Shown here: positions 10,698 to 20,708 of the stretch, piece after piece
Position numbering within the stretch: the stretch's first letter is position 1
How the letters are laid out: each line of letters starts with the position of its first letter
Source: Gemmatimonas sp.
Lineage (GTDB): Bacteria; Gemmatimonadota; Gemmatimonadetes; Gemmatimonadales; Gemmatimonadaceae
NCBI RefSeq assembly: GCF_021298855.1
Contig: NZ_JAJTHI010000005.1
Span: 62,001-126,000 of the forward strand
Reading direction: 5' to 3'
DNA: 64,000 nt
Translations under genes and position numbers: made by a program
The notes under the pieces: model-generated
Databases searched by the model: none
What the model was told of the DNA's origin: nothing
Seen by the model: the letters and a program-made list of their open reading frames with translations, nothing else

Positions 10698-10726
10698 TTG
10701 CTCGGCCGTGTGCACCGCTCTATGTT
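10698..10726 (+). promoter_or_regulatory. Predicted mdh promoter (TTGCTC-17-TATGTT)
   Basis: The -35 box TTGCTC (10698-10703), a 17-bp spacer and the -10 box TATGTT (10721-10726) lie in the moaA-mdh gap. They imply a leader of about 125 nt before mdh, in which I see no convincing riboswitch fold. Confidence 0.55.
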
Positions 10727-10764
10727 GCGAAAACGACACTCCCTGAACGCCGCGCAGACAGTAA

Positions 10765-11787
<1,023 letters not shown>

Positions 11788-11795
11788 TCCGGCGA

Positions 11796-11832
11796 AACCG
11801 GCGCCCCCTCTGGTGCGCCGGTTCCTTCTTCC
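11796..11832 (+). terminator. Intrinsic terminator after mdh
   Basis: A perfect 9-bp stem AACCGGCGC (11796-11804) and GCGCCGGTT (11815-11823) with a 10-nt loop is followed by CCTTCTTCC. It lies 9 bp beyond the mdh stop and just before sdhC. Confidence 0.7.
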
Positions 11833-11841
11833 ACCCCGCTT

Positions 11842-12558
11842 ATGTACGCTCTCTCGCGATTCTGGCAGAGCACGATCGGCAAGAAGATCGTCATGGCGGT
11901 GACGGGGATCATCGGGATCCTGTTCGTCATCGGCCACATGTCCGGCAATTTCCTGATGTTCAAGGGGCAGGGCGCCATGCACGACTACGCGCTCCTGCTT
12001 CGTACGAGCATGCCCCTGTTGTGGGCCATTCGCCTCGGGCTGCTGGCCGCCGTGGTGCTGCATGCCGTGGCCGCCTATCAGCTGACGATGGTGTCACGGG
12101 CGGCGCGTCCCGACGCGTATGCCGTGCGGCGCCCGCAGGTCACCACGTTCGCCGCGAAGACGATTCGCTGGGGCGGCGTGCTGCTGCTGGTGTTCATCGT
12201 GTTTCACATCCTGCACATGACGATCGGGGCGGTGCACCCGCAGTTCACGCATCTCGACCCGTACAACAACGTGCGGATCGGGCTCGCCAATCCCGCGGTG
12301 GCCGCCTTCTACATTCTCGCGATGGCCGCCCTGGGGCTGCACCTCTATCACGGCGGCTGGGCCGTGGTGCGCACGCTCGGTGTGGCGCGCCCGGCGGCGC
12401 AGCCCCTCAAGCGCACCCTGTCGTTGGTGATCGCAATCATCGTGGCGGGCGGCTTCATCGCCATTCCCGTGGCGTCGATGGCGGGGCTGTTCCCCGAAGC
12501 GCCGGCGCTGCAGGAACGCGCCGCGGAATCCACCACGGCCGCGGCGGAGACGCACTGA
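11842..12558 (+). CDS. sdhC: Succinate dehydrogenase cytochrome b subunit, B-type (SdhC)
   Basis: Membrane anchor of succinate:quinone oxidoreductase. This 238-residue single-subunit anchor has five predicted hydrophobic helices, and there is no sdhD. Candidate haem-ligand histidines lie in [25 protein letters not shown] and [10 protein letters not shown], as expected for the di-haem b558 type found with menaquinone. The C-terminus is an Ala/Glu/Thr-rich tail. The ATG at 11842 follows the mdh terminator closely. sdhA starts 1 bp after its stop. The anchor type agrees with the menaquinone genes later in the window. Confidence 0.92.
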   Translation: MYALSRFWQSTIGKKIVMAVTGIIGILFVIGHMSGNFLMFKGQGAMHDYALLLRTSMPLLWAIRLGLLAAVVLHAVAAYQLTMVSRAARPDAYAVRRPQVTTFAAKTIRWGGVLLLVFIVFHILHMTIGAVHPQFTHLDPYNNVRIGLANPAVAAFYILAMAALGLHLYHGGWAVVRTLGVARPAAQPLKRTLSLVIAIIVAGGFIAIPVASMAGLFPEAPALQERAAESTTAAAETH

Positions 12559-12559
12559 C

Positions 12560-14473
12560 ATGCTCGAACTGAACTCCAAGACACCAAGCGGTCCCCTCGA
12601 GCAGAAGTGGGACAAGCACCGCTTCGAGATGAAGCTGGTCAACCCCGCCAACAAGCGGAAGCACCATGTGATCGTGGTGGGGGCCGGTCTCGCTGGCGCC
12701 TCGGCCGCCGCCACCATGGCGGAGCTGGGCTACAACGTCTCCTGCTTCGTCTTCCACGACTCGCCCCGGCGTGCGCACTCCATCGCGGCGCAGGGCGGCA
12801 TCAACGCCGCCAAGAACTACCAGAACGACGGCGACTCCGTCAAGCGGCTCTTCTACGACACCATCAAGGGGGGTGACTTCCGCGCCCGCGAGGCGAACGT
12901 GTATCGCCTGGCGCAAGTGTCGGTGAACATCATCGACCAGTGCGTGGCGCAGGGGGTGCCCTTTGCGCGTGAGTATGGCGGCCTGCTGGCCAACCGGTCG
13001 TTCGGCGGCGCGCAGGTATCGCGCACCTTCTACGCCCGCGGCCAGACCGGGCAGCAACTGCTGCTTGGCGCCTATCAGGCGCTGGAACGGCAGACGGCGC
13101 TCAAGAAGGTGCAAATGCACACCTTCGAGGAGATGCTCGAGCTGGTCGTGGTGAACGGGTACGCGCGCGGCATCGTGACGCGCAATCTGCTCACCGGCAA
13201 GATCACGTCGCATGCGGCCGACGCGGTGGTGCTCGCCACCGGCGGCTACGGCAACGTGTTCTACCTGAGCACGAACGCCATGTACTCCAACGTCACGGCC
13301 ACGTGGCGGGCGCACAAGAAGGGCGCGGCGTTCGCCAACCCGTGCTACACGCAGATCCACCCCACCTGCATCCCGGTGAGCGGGGACCATCAGTCGAAGC
13401 TCACGCTCATGTCGGAGTCGCTGCGCAACGACGGGCGCATCTGGGTGCCGCTCAAGCGCGGCGACCATCGGGCGCCGTCGCAGATTCCTGACAGCGAGCG
13501 CGATTACTTCCTGGAGCGCAAGTACCCGAGCTTCGGCAACCTCGCGCCGCGGGACATCGCCTCGCGCGCCGCCAAGGAGGCGTGCGACGACGGGCGCGGC
13601 GTGGGTCCGGGTGGCCTCGGCGTGTACCTCGACTTTGCCGACAGCATCAAGCGGCTGGGCAAGCCCACCATTGCCGAGCGCTACGGCAACCTGTTCGACA
13701 TGTACCAGCGCATCACGGATGAGAATCCGTACGAACAGCCCATGCGCATCTACCCGGCCGTGCACTACACCATGGGCGGCCTCTGGGTGGACTACAACCT
13801 CATGAGCACCATTCCCGGCCTGCACGTGGCCGGCGAGGCGAACTTCTCCGACCATGGCGCCAACCGCCTCGGCGCGTCGGCGCTCATGCAGGGACTGGCC
13901 GACGGCTACTTCGTGCTGCCCTACACCATCGGTGACTACCTGGCGAGCACCAAGCTCGAGAAGGTGGACACGTCGCACGCCGAGTTCCGCGCGGCAGAGC
14001 AGGCGGTGCGCGAGCGGCAGACCACCTTCCTGGGCATCAAGGGAAAGCGCACCGTCGACTCCTTCCACAAGGAGCTTGGCAAGATCATGTGGGACTACTG
14101 CGGCATGGCGCGCGACCGGGACGGGCTGACGAAGGCCATCGGGCTCATCCAGACGCTCAAGCAGGAGTACTGGCAGAACGTGAACGTGCCGGGCAGCGGC
14201 GACTCACTCAACCAGTCACTGGAGAAGGCGGGGCGCGTGGCCGACTTCATCGAACTGGGTGAGCTCATGTGCCGGGATGCGCTGAACCGCGAAGAGTCGT
14301 GCGGCGGGCACTTCCGCACGGAGTACCAGGAAGAGGGCGAGGCCAAGCGCAACGACGACGACTACGCCTACGTTGCCGCCTGGGAGTACGCCGGCGAGGG
14401 GAAGGATCCGATCCTCAACAAGGAACCGCTGGAGTACGAGAACGTGAAGCTTTCCACGCGGAGCTACAAGTAA
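12560..14473 (+). CDS. sdhA: Succinate dehydrogenase flavoprotein subunit
   Basis: Catalytic FAD subunit that oxidises succinate to fumarate. It has 637 residues, typical for B-type enzymes. The FAD-binding [17 protein letters not shown] is present, with the probable covalent-FAD His73 in [17 protein letters not shown]. Active-site segments include [13 protein letters not shown] and [14 protein letters not shown]. The stop overlaps the sdhB ATG (TAATG). Direction in vivo (succinate dehydrogenase or fumarate reductase) cannot be fixed from sequence; TCA-cycle neighbours suggest oxidation. Confidence 0.96.
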   Translation: MLELNSKTPSGPLEQKWDKHRFEMKLVNPANKRKHHVIVVGAGLAGASAAATMAELGYNVSCFVFHDSPRRAHSIAAQGGINAAKNYQNDGDSVKRLFYDTIKGGDFRAREANVYRLAQVSVNIIDQCVAQGVPFAREYGGLLANRSFGGAQVSRTFYARGQTGQQLLLGAYQALERQTALKKVQMHTFEEMLELVVVNGYARGIVTRNLLTGKITSHAADAVVLATGGYGNVFYLSTNAMYSNVTATWRAHKKGAAFANPCYTQIHPTCIPVSGDHQSKLTLMSESLRNDGRIWVPLKRGDHRAPSQIPDSERDYFLERKYPSFGNLAPRDIASRAAKEACDDGRGVGPGGLGVYLDFADSIKRLGKPTIAERYGNLFDMYQRITDENPYEQPMRIYPAVHYTMGGLWVDYNLMSTIPGLHVAGEANFSDHGANRLGASALMQGLADGYFVLPYTIGDYLASTKLEKVDTSHAEFRAAEQAVRERQTTFLGIKGKRTVDSFHKELGKIMWDYCGMARDRDGLTKAIGLIQTLKQEYWQNVNVPGSGDSLNQSLEKAGRVADFIELGELMCRDALNREESCGGHFRTEYQEEGEAKRNDDDYAYVAAWEYAGEGKDPILNKEPLEYENVKLSTRSYK

Positions 14474-15246
14474 TGAAGATCACGCTCAACGTGTGGCGCC
14501 AGCCGGCGTCGCAGGCTCCGGGCAAGCTGGAGACGTACGATCTCGAAGGGGTGAGTGCCGACATGTCGTTCCTCGAGATGTTCGACATGCTCAACGAGAA
14601 GCTCACTCTCGAGGGGAAGGAACCCGTGGCCTTCTCGCACGACTGCCGCGAGGGGATCTGCGGCTCGTGCGCCATGATGATCAACGGGCAGGCGCATGGT
14701 CCGTGGAAGGGCACGGCCACCTGCCAGTTGCACATGCGGGCGTTCAAGGACGGGGACATCATCACCGTCGAGCCGTGGCGGGCATCGCCGTTTCCCATCG
14801 TGAAGGACCTCGTCGTCAATCGCGGGGCGTTCGATCGCATCATCCAGGCGGGTGGCTACGTGTCGGTGAACACCGGCGGCGCCCGTGATGCCAATGCGAT
14901 TCTCATCGGCAAGGACGTGCTGGAAGAGGCGATGGATGCGGCGGCCTGCATCGGCTGTGGCGCCTGCGTGGCGGCGTGCCCCAACGCGTCGGCCTCGCTG
15001 TTCACCGGCGCCAAGATCACCCACCTCGGGCTCTTGCCGCAGGGACAACCGGAGCGCGACAAGCGAGCGCTGGCCATGGTGGAGCAGATGGATCTCGAGG
15101 GGTTTGGTCACTGCACCCTGGCCGGCGAGTGCCAAGAGGCGTGTCCCAAGGAGATCAGCATCGACGTGATCAAGCGCATGAACCGCGACTACCTCGTGGC
15201 CACCGCCACGCGTCAGGAACCGCGGGCGACGGTCGGGTCGGGCTGA
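14473..15246 (+). CDS. sdhB: Succinate dehydrogenase iron-sulfur subunit
   Basis: Carries electrons from FAD to the haem/quinone anchor. The 257-residue protein has the plant-type 2Fe-2S motif CREGICGSC plus a distal Cys in TATCQLH, and two cubane cluster regions, [11 protein letters not shown] and [12 protein letters not shown]. The ATG at 14473 is within the overlapping sdhA stop. A strong hairpin follows its end, probably closing the sdhCAB operon. Confidence 0.96.
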   Translation: MKITLNVWRQPASQAPGKLETYDLEGVSADMSFLEMFDMLNEKLTLEGKEPVAFSHDCREGICGSCAMMINGQAHGPWKGTATCQLHMRAFKDGDIITVEPWRASPFPIVKDLVVNRGAFDRIIQAGGYVSVNTGGARDANAILIGKDVLEEAMDAAACIGCGACVAACPNASASLFTGAKITHLGLLPQGQPERDKRALAMVEQMDLEGFGHCTLAGECQEACPKEISIDVIKRMNRDYLVATATRQEPRATVGSG

Positions 15247-15275
15247 CGGTCCACGCGCTGGACTCGGCCTCTACG

Positions 15276-15305
15276 GCGGGCGGGACTCCTTCGAGTTCCG
15301 CCCGC
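15276..15305 (+). terminator. Strong hairpin closing the sdhCAB operon
   Basis: A 12-bp stem with one G-U pair, GCGGGCGGGACT (15276-15287) and AGTTCCGCCCGC (15294-15305), has a 6-nt loop. No long T-run follows, but its position 30 bp after sdhB and before a new transcription unit suggests a terminator. Confidence 0.6.
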
Positions 15306-15357
15306 TGTGCGTCCAGGGCCCCCTGCGGCGGGGCGCGCGGCATCGCATATTGGCGTC

Positions 15358-16173
15358 ATGCGAAGATTCCTCCGATGGGGATGGTTGGCCGTGCTGGGCC
15401 CGGTGGGCCTTGCGGCGCAGCCTCGCTCCGGCGATCCGGTGCGGGGACTGGCACTGCTCTCGGCCTTTCGTGACTCGCTCCCGGCGCACAGCGGAAATGG
15501 GCTGCGCTGCGTGAGCTGCCATCTGGACAACGGCACCCGTGGGCGCGCGATGCCGTGGACGGCCACGCTCTCGCGCTATCCGCGGTACCGCAGCCGTCCG
15601 GGCTATGAGGAAACGCTCGAACGGCGCATCAACGAGTGCATTGCGCGCAGCCTCGCGGGCAAGATGCTGCGTGAGGACTCGCGCGAAATGCGCGACATGG
15701 TGGCCTACATCGCCACGCTCAACGGGCGCCCTCGCCACGACCGGGTCGACACCGTCAAACTCGCCGGCAACGTGACCCGTGGCCGGCAGGGGTATGCCGC
15801 CAGCTGCGCCCGGTGCCACGGGGGCGACGGGCAGGGGATGCCAGCCCTCAATGCACCGGCCGTCTGGGGGCGCGGCAGTTACTCCATTGGCGCCGGGATG
15901 GCCCGCCAGTTCACGCTGGCCACCTTCCTCAAGCACAACATGCCGTACGACGGCGTGGACACGTTGAGTGCAGAGCGAGCGGCAGACATCGCGGCGTTCG
16001 TGCTCAGCAAGGCCCGTCAGGATCACCCCGGCAAGGAGCGCGACTGGCCGCGCGGCGATCCTCCCCTCGATGTGGCCTATGCCACCACCGCCGCGCGCCG
16101 GGCCGGCAAGCCCTTGCCGCCTCCGCGCCCGCTGCTCAGGCGGCGCGTATCCCCAGACTCTCTCGCCAAATGA
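15358..16173 (+). CDS. tsdA: TsdA-like dihaem cytochrome c (putative thiosulfate dehydrogenase)
   Basis: Exported c-type cytochrome of 271 residues with an N-terminal signal peptide (about residues 1-20, ending in an Ala-Ala-Gln region). It has two haem motifs, CVSCH at 51-55 and CARCH at 150-154. Between them RRINECIARSLAGK and EDSREMRDMVAYI match the TsdA family, where a conserved Cys (here Cys94) is an unusual haem ligand. After the second haem, VWGRGSYSIGAGMAR, LKHNMP and ERDWPRG also follow TsdA. TsdA oxidises thiosulfate to tetrathionate, or does the reverse, in the periplasm. Function is inferred from motifs. Its stop overlaps the start of the DsrE-like gene (ATGA), so the two are coupled. 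A CATATT at 15346-15351 just before the ATG could be a -10 box. Confidence 0.78.
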   Translation: MRRFLRWGWLAVLGPVGLAAQPRSGDPVRGLALLSAFRDSLPAHSGNGLRCVSCHLDNGTRGRAMPWTATLSRYPRYRSRPGYEETLERRINECIARSLAGKMLREDSREMRDMVAYIATLNGRPRHDRVDTVKLAGNVTRGRQGYAASCARCHGGDGQGMPALNAPAVWGRGSYSIGAGMARQFTLATFLKHNMPYDGVDTLSAERAADIAAFVLSKARQDHPGKERDWPRGDPPLDVAYATTAARRAGKPLPPPRPLLRRRVSPDSLAK

Positions 16174-16808
16174 CCGCCCACACCGCCCGCCGTGATTTCC
16201 TTGGCCGCCTGGCCGCTTTCGGGGCGACGCTTGGCGTGCTCCCCGGTCGGGCGCTTGACGCCGCGCCGCCCCCCGCCGCCGACGCGGCGACCGCGGCCGC
16301 CGTGGAGGATCCGTGGATGAAGCGCGTGGCGGGCACCCAGCGGGTGGTGTTCCACTCGCACCTGCCCACCGATGGCCTCGCGCTGCGCTGGGCCCAGACG
16401 TTTCTCGACACGCAGAAGACCGTGTACGGGATCCGCGAGGAGGATTGCACCGTCATGGTCGGACTCAACGGCCGGTCCATTGGCTGGTTCTTCAACGACG
16501 CGATGTGGGCGAAGTATCCGACCGTCGGCGAGGTCATGGGCATGCCCGGGACCCGGAACCCGATCACGGAATCCGTCGCCATTCTGGCCCGCCGCAACGT
16601 GCTCCTGCTGGCCTGCGGCAACTCCATTCGCGCGTCAGGGGGGCGGTTTCTCCCCGCCGAGCAGCGCGCCGATCGGGAACGCACGACGGCGTTCGCCGAT
16701 GAGGCGCGGAAGAGCCTGCTTCCCGGCGTGGAGGTGGTACCGGCGATGATTGTGACGCTGCAGCAGGCGCAGGACCGCGGTCTGCGCTACGTCTACGCCG
16801 GCGGCTGA
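16170..16808 (+). CDS. Tat-exported DsrE-like protein
   Basis: Protein of 212 residues beginning with a twin-arginine signal (ARRDFLGRLAAFGATLGVLPG), so a folded, possibly cofactor-bearing protein is exported. The mature part resembles the DsrE/DsrF-like fold: an early strand RVVFHSH, a middle HxxxN-type region ending in VLLLACGNSIRASGG with Cys149, and a closing LLPGVEVVPAMIVTLQQAQDRGLRYVYAGG segment typical of that family. DsrE-fold proteins carry sulfur on a conserved Cys. Coupling to the TsdA-like gene makes a periplasmic sulfur role plausible. The exact function is unknown and the family assignment comes from pattern only. Convergent with dcd, 12 bp away. Confidence 0.6.
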   Translation: MTAHTARRDFLGRLAAFGATLGVLPGRALDAAPPPAADAATAAAVEDPWMKRVAGTQRVVFHSHLPTDGLALRWAQTFLDTQKTVYGIREEDCTVMVGLNGRSIGWFFNDAMWAKYPTVGEVMGMPGTRNPITESVAILARRNVLLLACGNSIRASGGRFLPAEQRADRERTTAFADEARKSLLPGVEVVPAMIVTLQQAQDRGLRYVYAGG

Positions 16809-16820
16809 GCGCGGCTGAGC

Positions 16821-17375
16821 CTAGATGCGGGGCAGCGTCACGCCGTGCTGGCCCTGATACTTCCCCTGCTTGTCGCCATAGCTGACGTCGGGCTCTTCGT
16901 CCCCGGTGAAGAACACCACCTGCGCGATCCCCTCGTTCGAGTAGATCTTCGCGGGCAGCGGCGTGGTGTTGGAGATCTCGAGCGTCACATAGCCTTCCCA
17001 CTCAGGTTCGAAGGGCGTGACGTTGGTGATGATGCCGCACCGCGCATAGGTGCTCTTGCCCACGGTGAGCGTGAGCACGTTGCGCGGAATGCGGAAGTAC
17101 TCCACGCTGCGCGCCAGCGCGAAGGAGTTGGGCGGCACGATGCAGACGTCGCCTTCGAACTCGACGAAGCTCTTCGGGTCGAACTGCTTGGGATCGACGA
17201 TCGAGCTGAGCACATTCGTGAAGATCCGGTATTCCGACGCCACGCGCATGTCGTAGCCGTACGAGCTGACGCCGTACGACACGACCCCCTGACGAACCTG
17301 GCGGTCTTCAAACGGTTCGATCATGCCGTGCTCGCGCGCCATGCGCGTGATCCAGCGGTCTGAGCAGAGCCCCAT
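16821..17375 (-). CDS. dcd: dCTP deaminase
   Basis: Deaminates dCTP to dUTP, the main dTTP precursor route in many bacteria. The ATG at 17375 gives 184 residues beginning [22 protein letters not shown], matching the family N-terminus; an in-frame ATG at 17387 would add four residues. The nucleotide-binding core [30 protein letters not shown] with the catalytic Glu, and the C-terminal [12 protein letters not shown] are present. It is the only minus-strand gene in the first 51 kb, convergent with the DsrE-like gene and divergent from nuoA. Confidence 0.93.
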   Translation of the reverse strand: MGLCSDRWITRMAREHGMIEPFEDRQVRQGVVSYGVSSYGYDMRVASEYRIFTNVLSSIVDPKQFDPKSFVEFEGDVCIVPPNSFALARSVEYFRIPRNVLTLTVGKSTYARCGIITNVTPFEPEWEGYVTLEISNTTPLPAKIYSNEGIAQVVFFTGDEEPDVSYGDKQGKYQGQHGVTLPRI

Positions 17376-17459
17376 GGTGATGAGCAAGCGGAAGGTGGAC
17401 CTGCATTAGGACCAGGCGGTCCATACGCCCTCGCGCGCAGCGCGTCGAGCATGAGGAAG

Positions 17460-17489
17460 AAGCTACTCTCCACCGGCTGACCCTGCCAA
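17460..17489 (-). promoter_or_regulatory. Predicted dcd promoter (TTGGCA-18-TAGCTT, minus strand)
   Basis: Reading the minus strand, a -35 box TTGGCA (17489-17484), an 18-bp spacer and a -10 box TAGCTT (17465-17460) lie 85 bp upstream of the dcd ATG. It is back-to-back with the nuoA promoter in the same 264-bp divergent region. Confidence 0.5.
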
Positions 17490-17534
17490 ACGTCCTTCGC
17501 CGGTTACTTGGAGCGAAAACCATTACGCATGCTG

Positions 17535-17563
17535 TTGAGGGATTCCGGTCCCCTTGGTACTCT
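17535..17563 (+). promoter_or_regulatory. Predicted nuo operon promoter (TTGAGG-17-TACTCT)
   Basis: A -35 box TTGAGG (17535-17540), 17-bp spacer and -10 box TACTCT (17558-17563) precede nuoA by 76 bp. The leader contains a stem-loop TCACGAAG (17589-17596) with CTTCGTGA (17607-17614). I see no gene in the rest of the 17376-17639 region. Confidence 0.5.
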
Positions 17564-17639
17564 TCTCGCACATGGTTTGTGAATTCTTTCACGAAGTCCA
17601 CTCCCCCTTCGTGATCTGTCGGATCCTTGCTGCACCGCG

Positions 17640-18044
17640 ATGCTACGTACCTATCTGCCGGTCCTGCTGCTCCTCGGCTTCGTGATCCTCAACGCGGTGC
17701 TGATCCTTGGCATCGCCCACCTCACGACGAAGGCCCAGCCCACGGCGGTCAAGTCCCAGCCGTACGAGTCCGGCATCAACCCGCTGGGCGATGCCCGCGA
17801 ACGCTTCTCGGTGAAGTTCTACCTGGTCGCGATGCTGTTCATCGTCTTCGACATCGAGACGGTCTTCATGATCCCGTGGGGCGTGCACTACCGCCAGCTG
17901 TCGTGCGCGGTGCCCCTCGTGGCGAACAGCTGCCCCGCCGGCCAACTGTCGTTCTTCGGCCTGGGGGAGATGCTGGTGTTCGTACTCATTCTGGTGGTCG
18001 GCTTCATCTACGTCTGGAAGAAGGGAGCGCTCACGTGGGACTGA
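17640..18044 (+). CDS. nuoA: NADH-quinone oxidoreductase subunit A
   Basis: Membrane subunit of complex I, 134 residues with three hydrophobic helices (near 6-28, 60-80, 104-125). The conserved matrix/cytosolic loop YESGINPLGDARERFSVKFYLVAMLFIVFDIETVF is intact, including the acidic residues at the interface with NuoB/D. An inserted loop with two cysteines (LSCAVPLVANSCPAG) between helices 2 and 3 is not usual. First gene of the 14-gene nuo operon; nuoB begins inside its 3' end. Confidence 0.95.
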   Translation: MLRTYLPVLLLLGFVILNAVLILGIAHLTTKAQPTAVKSQPYESGINPLGDARERFSVKFYLVAMLFIVFDIETVFMIPWGVHYRQLSCAVPLVANSCPAGQLSFFGLGEMLVFVLILVVGFIYVWKKGALTWD

Positions 18045-18661
18045 CCCCCGCCACCGACTCGCGCCTCGTACAGGTCGATCCCGGCTCGCAGGACGGCTGG
18101 GTGACCACGCGCCTCGATTTCCTGGTGAATTGGGCCCGTGCCGGTTCGCTGTGGCCCATGCCCTTCGGCACCGCCTGCTGCGCCATCGAGTTCATGGCCA
18201 CTGCGGCCAGCCGCTTCGACCTGGCGCGGTTCGGCATGGAGCGGTTGAGCTATTCCCCGCGACAGGCCGACGTGCTGCTCTGTGCCGGCCGCGTGCCGCT
18301 CAAGCTGGCGCCGGTGTTGCGCCGCATCTACCAGCAGATGCCGCAGCCCAAATGGGTCATCTCCATGGGCGCCTGCGCCTCCACGGGCGGCATGTTCGAC
18401 AATTACGCCGTGGTGCAGGGCATCGACACCATCATCCCGGTCGATGTGTACGTCCCCGGCTGCCCGCCGCGTCCGGAAGCGCTCATGCACGGCATCATCA
18501 TGCTGCAGAAGAAGGTCATGCGCGAGCGACTCAATGACACCGGGCGTCACGTCGAGATCGAGCCCGACCCGGCCAGCCAGCTGTATATCCCGCCCTCGCG
18601 CATCGACGAGTTGTCGGAGCCGTTCGGCAACTCGGTGCACCAGACCCGCTCGGCGCCATGA
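18035..18661 (+). CDS. nuoB: NADH-quinone oxidoreductase subunit B
   Basis: Carries the terminal 4Fe-4S cluster N2 that reduces quinone. The GTG at 18035 overlaps nuoA by 10 bp and gives 208 residues. Cluster ligands are visible as the tandem cysteines in FGTACCAIEFMA, the Cys in SMGACASTGG and the Cys in YVPGCPPRPEA. A C-terminal extension after the core (RHVEIEPDPASQLYIPPSR onward) is present. The stop overlaps the nuoC ATG. Confidence 0.96.
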   Translation: MGLTPATDSRLVQVDPGSQDGWVTTRLDFLVNWARAGSLWPMPFGTACCAIEFMATAASRFDLARFGMERLSYSPRQADVLLCAGRVPLKLAPVLRRIYQQMPQPKWVISMGACASTGGMFDNYAVVQGIDTIIPVDVYVPGCPPRPEALMHGIIMLQKKVMRERLNDTGRHVEIEPDPASQLYIPPSRIDELSEPFGNSVHQTRSAP

Positions 18662-19401
18662 CGGCACCGGTCCCCGCCCCGCAGTCGGCGCCGGTGGCGC
18701 CGCAGGTCATGGCCGCCGTCGCGGCCGATGAGAACGGCTCGCCCATCACGCCCGTCCACGTGCCGCGCACCGGGGCACCGGCCAATCCCACAGCCGCCGT
18801 GCTCGCGGCGCGTTTCGGCGCCGATGTACTGCGCGCCGAGGTGATCTGGGGAGAAACGACCGTGTTCGTCACCCGTGAGCGCGTACACGACATCGTGCGC
18901 TTCCTGCACGACGAGCCGTCTGAGCGCTACGACTATCTGGTGGACGTCACGGCGGTGGAGTATCGGGATGGCGGGCGCCCGCTCGAGGTGGTGTGGCACC
19001 TGCGCGCTCTCGGGCACCGGCGCTTCCTGCGACTCAAGGTGGAGTTGCCCAGGCGCGGCCCGCTCTGGGTGCCGAGCGTCATCGACATCTACAGTGGGGC
19101 CGATTGGCTCGAGCGGGAGTGCTTCGACATGTTCGGCATCCGCTTCGAGGGGCATCCCGACCTGCGGCGCCTGCTCATGTGGGAGCAGTACCGGGAAGGC
19201 CATCCGCTGCGGAAGGATTTCCCGCTGCGCGGCCGATTCTCGCGTGCCGAACAGCTCAAGCAGGCGCTCGCCGCCGATCCGGAGGCGCGCTATTCCATGG
19301 AGGAGTTGAGCATTGCCGACGCCTTCGACTCGTTGCCGGCCGATATGAAGCAGCGGCTCGCCGAACGGGCTGCGCTTGGTGACCCGGAGGAACCGGCATG
19401 A
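18658..19401 (+). CDS. nuoC: NADH-quinone oxidoreductase subunit C
   Basis: Peripheral-arm 30-kDa subunit, 247 residues. The core includes YDYLVDVTAVEY, LKVELPRRGPLWVPSV and the signature ERECFDMFGIRFEGHPDLRRLLM, followed by GHPLRKDFPL. About 60 N-terminal residues rich in Pro and Ala precede the core and are probably flexible. NuoC and NuoD are separate genes here, unlike the fused form in Escherichia coli. ATGA overlap with nuoB. Confidence 0.94.
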   Translation: MTAPVPAPQSAPVAPQVMAAVAADENGSPITPVHVPRTGAPANPTAAVLAARFGADVLRAEVIWGETTVFVTRERVHDIVRFLHDEPSERYDYLVDVTAVEYRDGGRPLEVVWHLRALGHRRFLRLKVELPRRGPLWVPSVIDIYSGADWLERECFDMFGIRFEGHPDLRRLLMWEQYREGHPLRKDFPLRGRFSRAEQLKQALAADPEARYSMEELSIADAFDSLPADMKQRLAERAALGDPEEPA

Positions 19402-20708
19402 GCGCGCGTCGCACCATCGAGGTGGCGTTGGGCACCAGCGGCCTTGACGCTCAGGGCCAGCCATTGCGGGCCCCGCTGGTCCCCCAGGGTGGCAGTGCCG
19501 TGGCCCTCGAGCGGCTGCCGGCTCGCGAGGCGCCCGAGCTCGAGGCCGATCACATGCTGATCAACATCGGTCCGCAGCACCCGGCCACTCATGGCGTGCT
19601 GCGCCTGGTGCTGGAGCTCGATGGCGAAACCGTGGTGCGGTGCATCCCGCACATCGGCTATCTGCACTGCGGCTTCGAGAAGATCGGGGAGTACCGCCAG
19701 TACAACCAGATCATCCCGTGGACCGACCGCGAGGATTATCTCAACTCGCCAGGCAACAACGTGGCGTTCGCGCTCGGCGCCGAGCGCCTGTTCGGCGTGG
19801 GCATGACCGAGCGCACCAAGGTGCTGCGCGTCATCCTCATGGAGCTCTCGCGCATCATTTCGCATCTGGTGTGGCTTGGCACCACCTCGGTGGATATCGG
19901 GGCGTTCACACCGTTCCTGTGGCTGTATCAGGAGCGCGAGAACGTCTACAACCTGCTCGAAGGGTGGGTGGGGGCGCGTCTCACGGTCACCACCACGCGT
20001 GTCGGGGGCATGGCCGCCGATCTCCCTGATGGATGGCTCGATGGCCTGCGCGCTTTCCTCAAGGGGTTCCCCAAGACCCTCGAGGAATCGGTGCGCATGC
20101 TTGAAACGAACGCGATCTGGGCCGGGCGCACGGTGGGGCTGGGGGCCATGAGCGCGCAGGAAGCGGTGAACGCCGGCCTGTCGGGACCCATGCTGCGGGC
20201 GTCGGGCGTCGCCTACGACGTGCGCAAGGACTTCCCGTACCTCGATTACGAGACGTACGACTTCGACGTGCCGGTGGGAACGGCGGGCGATGTGTACGAT
20301 CGCTTCCTGGTGCGCGTCGAGGAGATGCGCCAGAGCGTCCGCATTCTCGAGCAGGCCATTCGACGTCTCCCGGACGGTCCGGTCAACATCGACGATCCGC
20401 GCCTCATTCTACCGCCCAAGCACAAGGCCACCAGCGAGATGGAAAGCATGATCCATCACTTCAAGCTGGTCATGGAAGGCCCCCGTCCACCGGCCGGCGA
20501 ATGCTACGTGCCCGTCGAAAGTCCCAAGGGTGAGAAGGGGTATTACTTCGTGAGCGACGGCAGCGCCAAGCCGGTACGGTGGCGCATCCGCCCCCCATCG
20601 TTCGTGAACCTGTCGGCGATTCCGAAGATGGTGGAGGGGCATCTGCTCTCCGACGTGATCGCCATCAACGCCAGCATCGACATCGTGATGGGAGAGATCG
20701 ACCGGTGA
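19398..20708 (+). CDS. nuoD: NADH-quinone oxidoreductase subunit D
   Basis: 49-kDa subunit that forms the quinone pocket with NuoB, 436 residues. Core motifs are NIGPQHPATHGVLRL, PHIGYLHCGFEKI, the DYLN segment and the C-terminal SPKGEKGYYFVSDGSAKPVRWRIR and FVNLSAI. About 50 extra N-terminal residues precede the core. ATGA overlap with nuoC and GTGA overlap with nuoE. Confidence 0.96.
   Translation: MSARRTIEVALGTSGLDAQGQPLRAPLVPQGGSAVALERLPAREAPELEADHMLINIGPQHPATHGVLRLVLELDGETVVRCIPHIGYLHCGFEKIGEYRQYNQIIPWTDREDYLNSPGNNVAFALGAERLFGVGMTERTKVLRVILMELSRIISHLVWLGTTSVDIGAFTPFLWLYQERENVYNLLEGWVGARLTVTTTRVGGMAADLPDGWLDGLRAFLKGFPKTLEESVRMLETNAIWAGRTVGLGAMSAQEAVNAGLSGPMLRASGVAYDVRKDFPYLDYETYDFDVPVGTAGDVYDRFLVRVEEMRQSVRILEQAIRRLPDGPVNIDDPRLILPPKHKATSEMESMIHHFKLVMEGPRPPAGECYVPVESPKGEKGYYFVSDGSAKPVRWRIRPPSFVNLSAIPKMVEGHLLSDVIAINASIDIVMGEIDR

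Noticed and set aside
17376..17639. A possible RNA gene in the longest intergenic region
   Set aside because: I find two divergent promoters and one small stem-loop but no tRNA cloverleaf or recognisable ncRNA.
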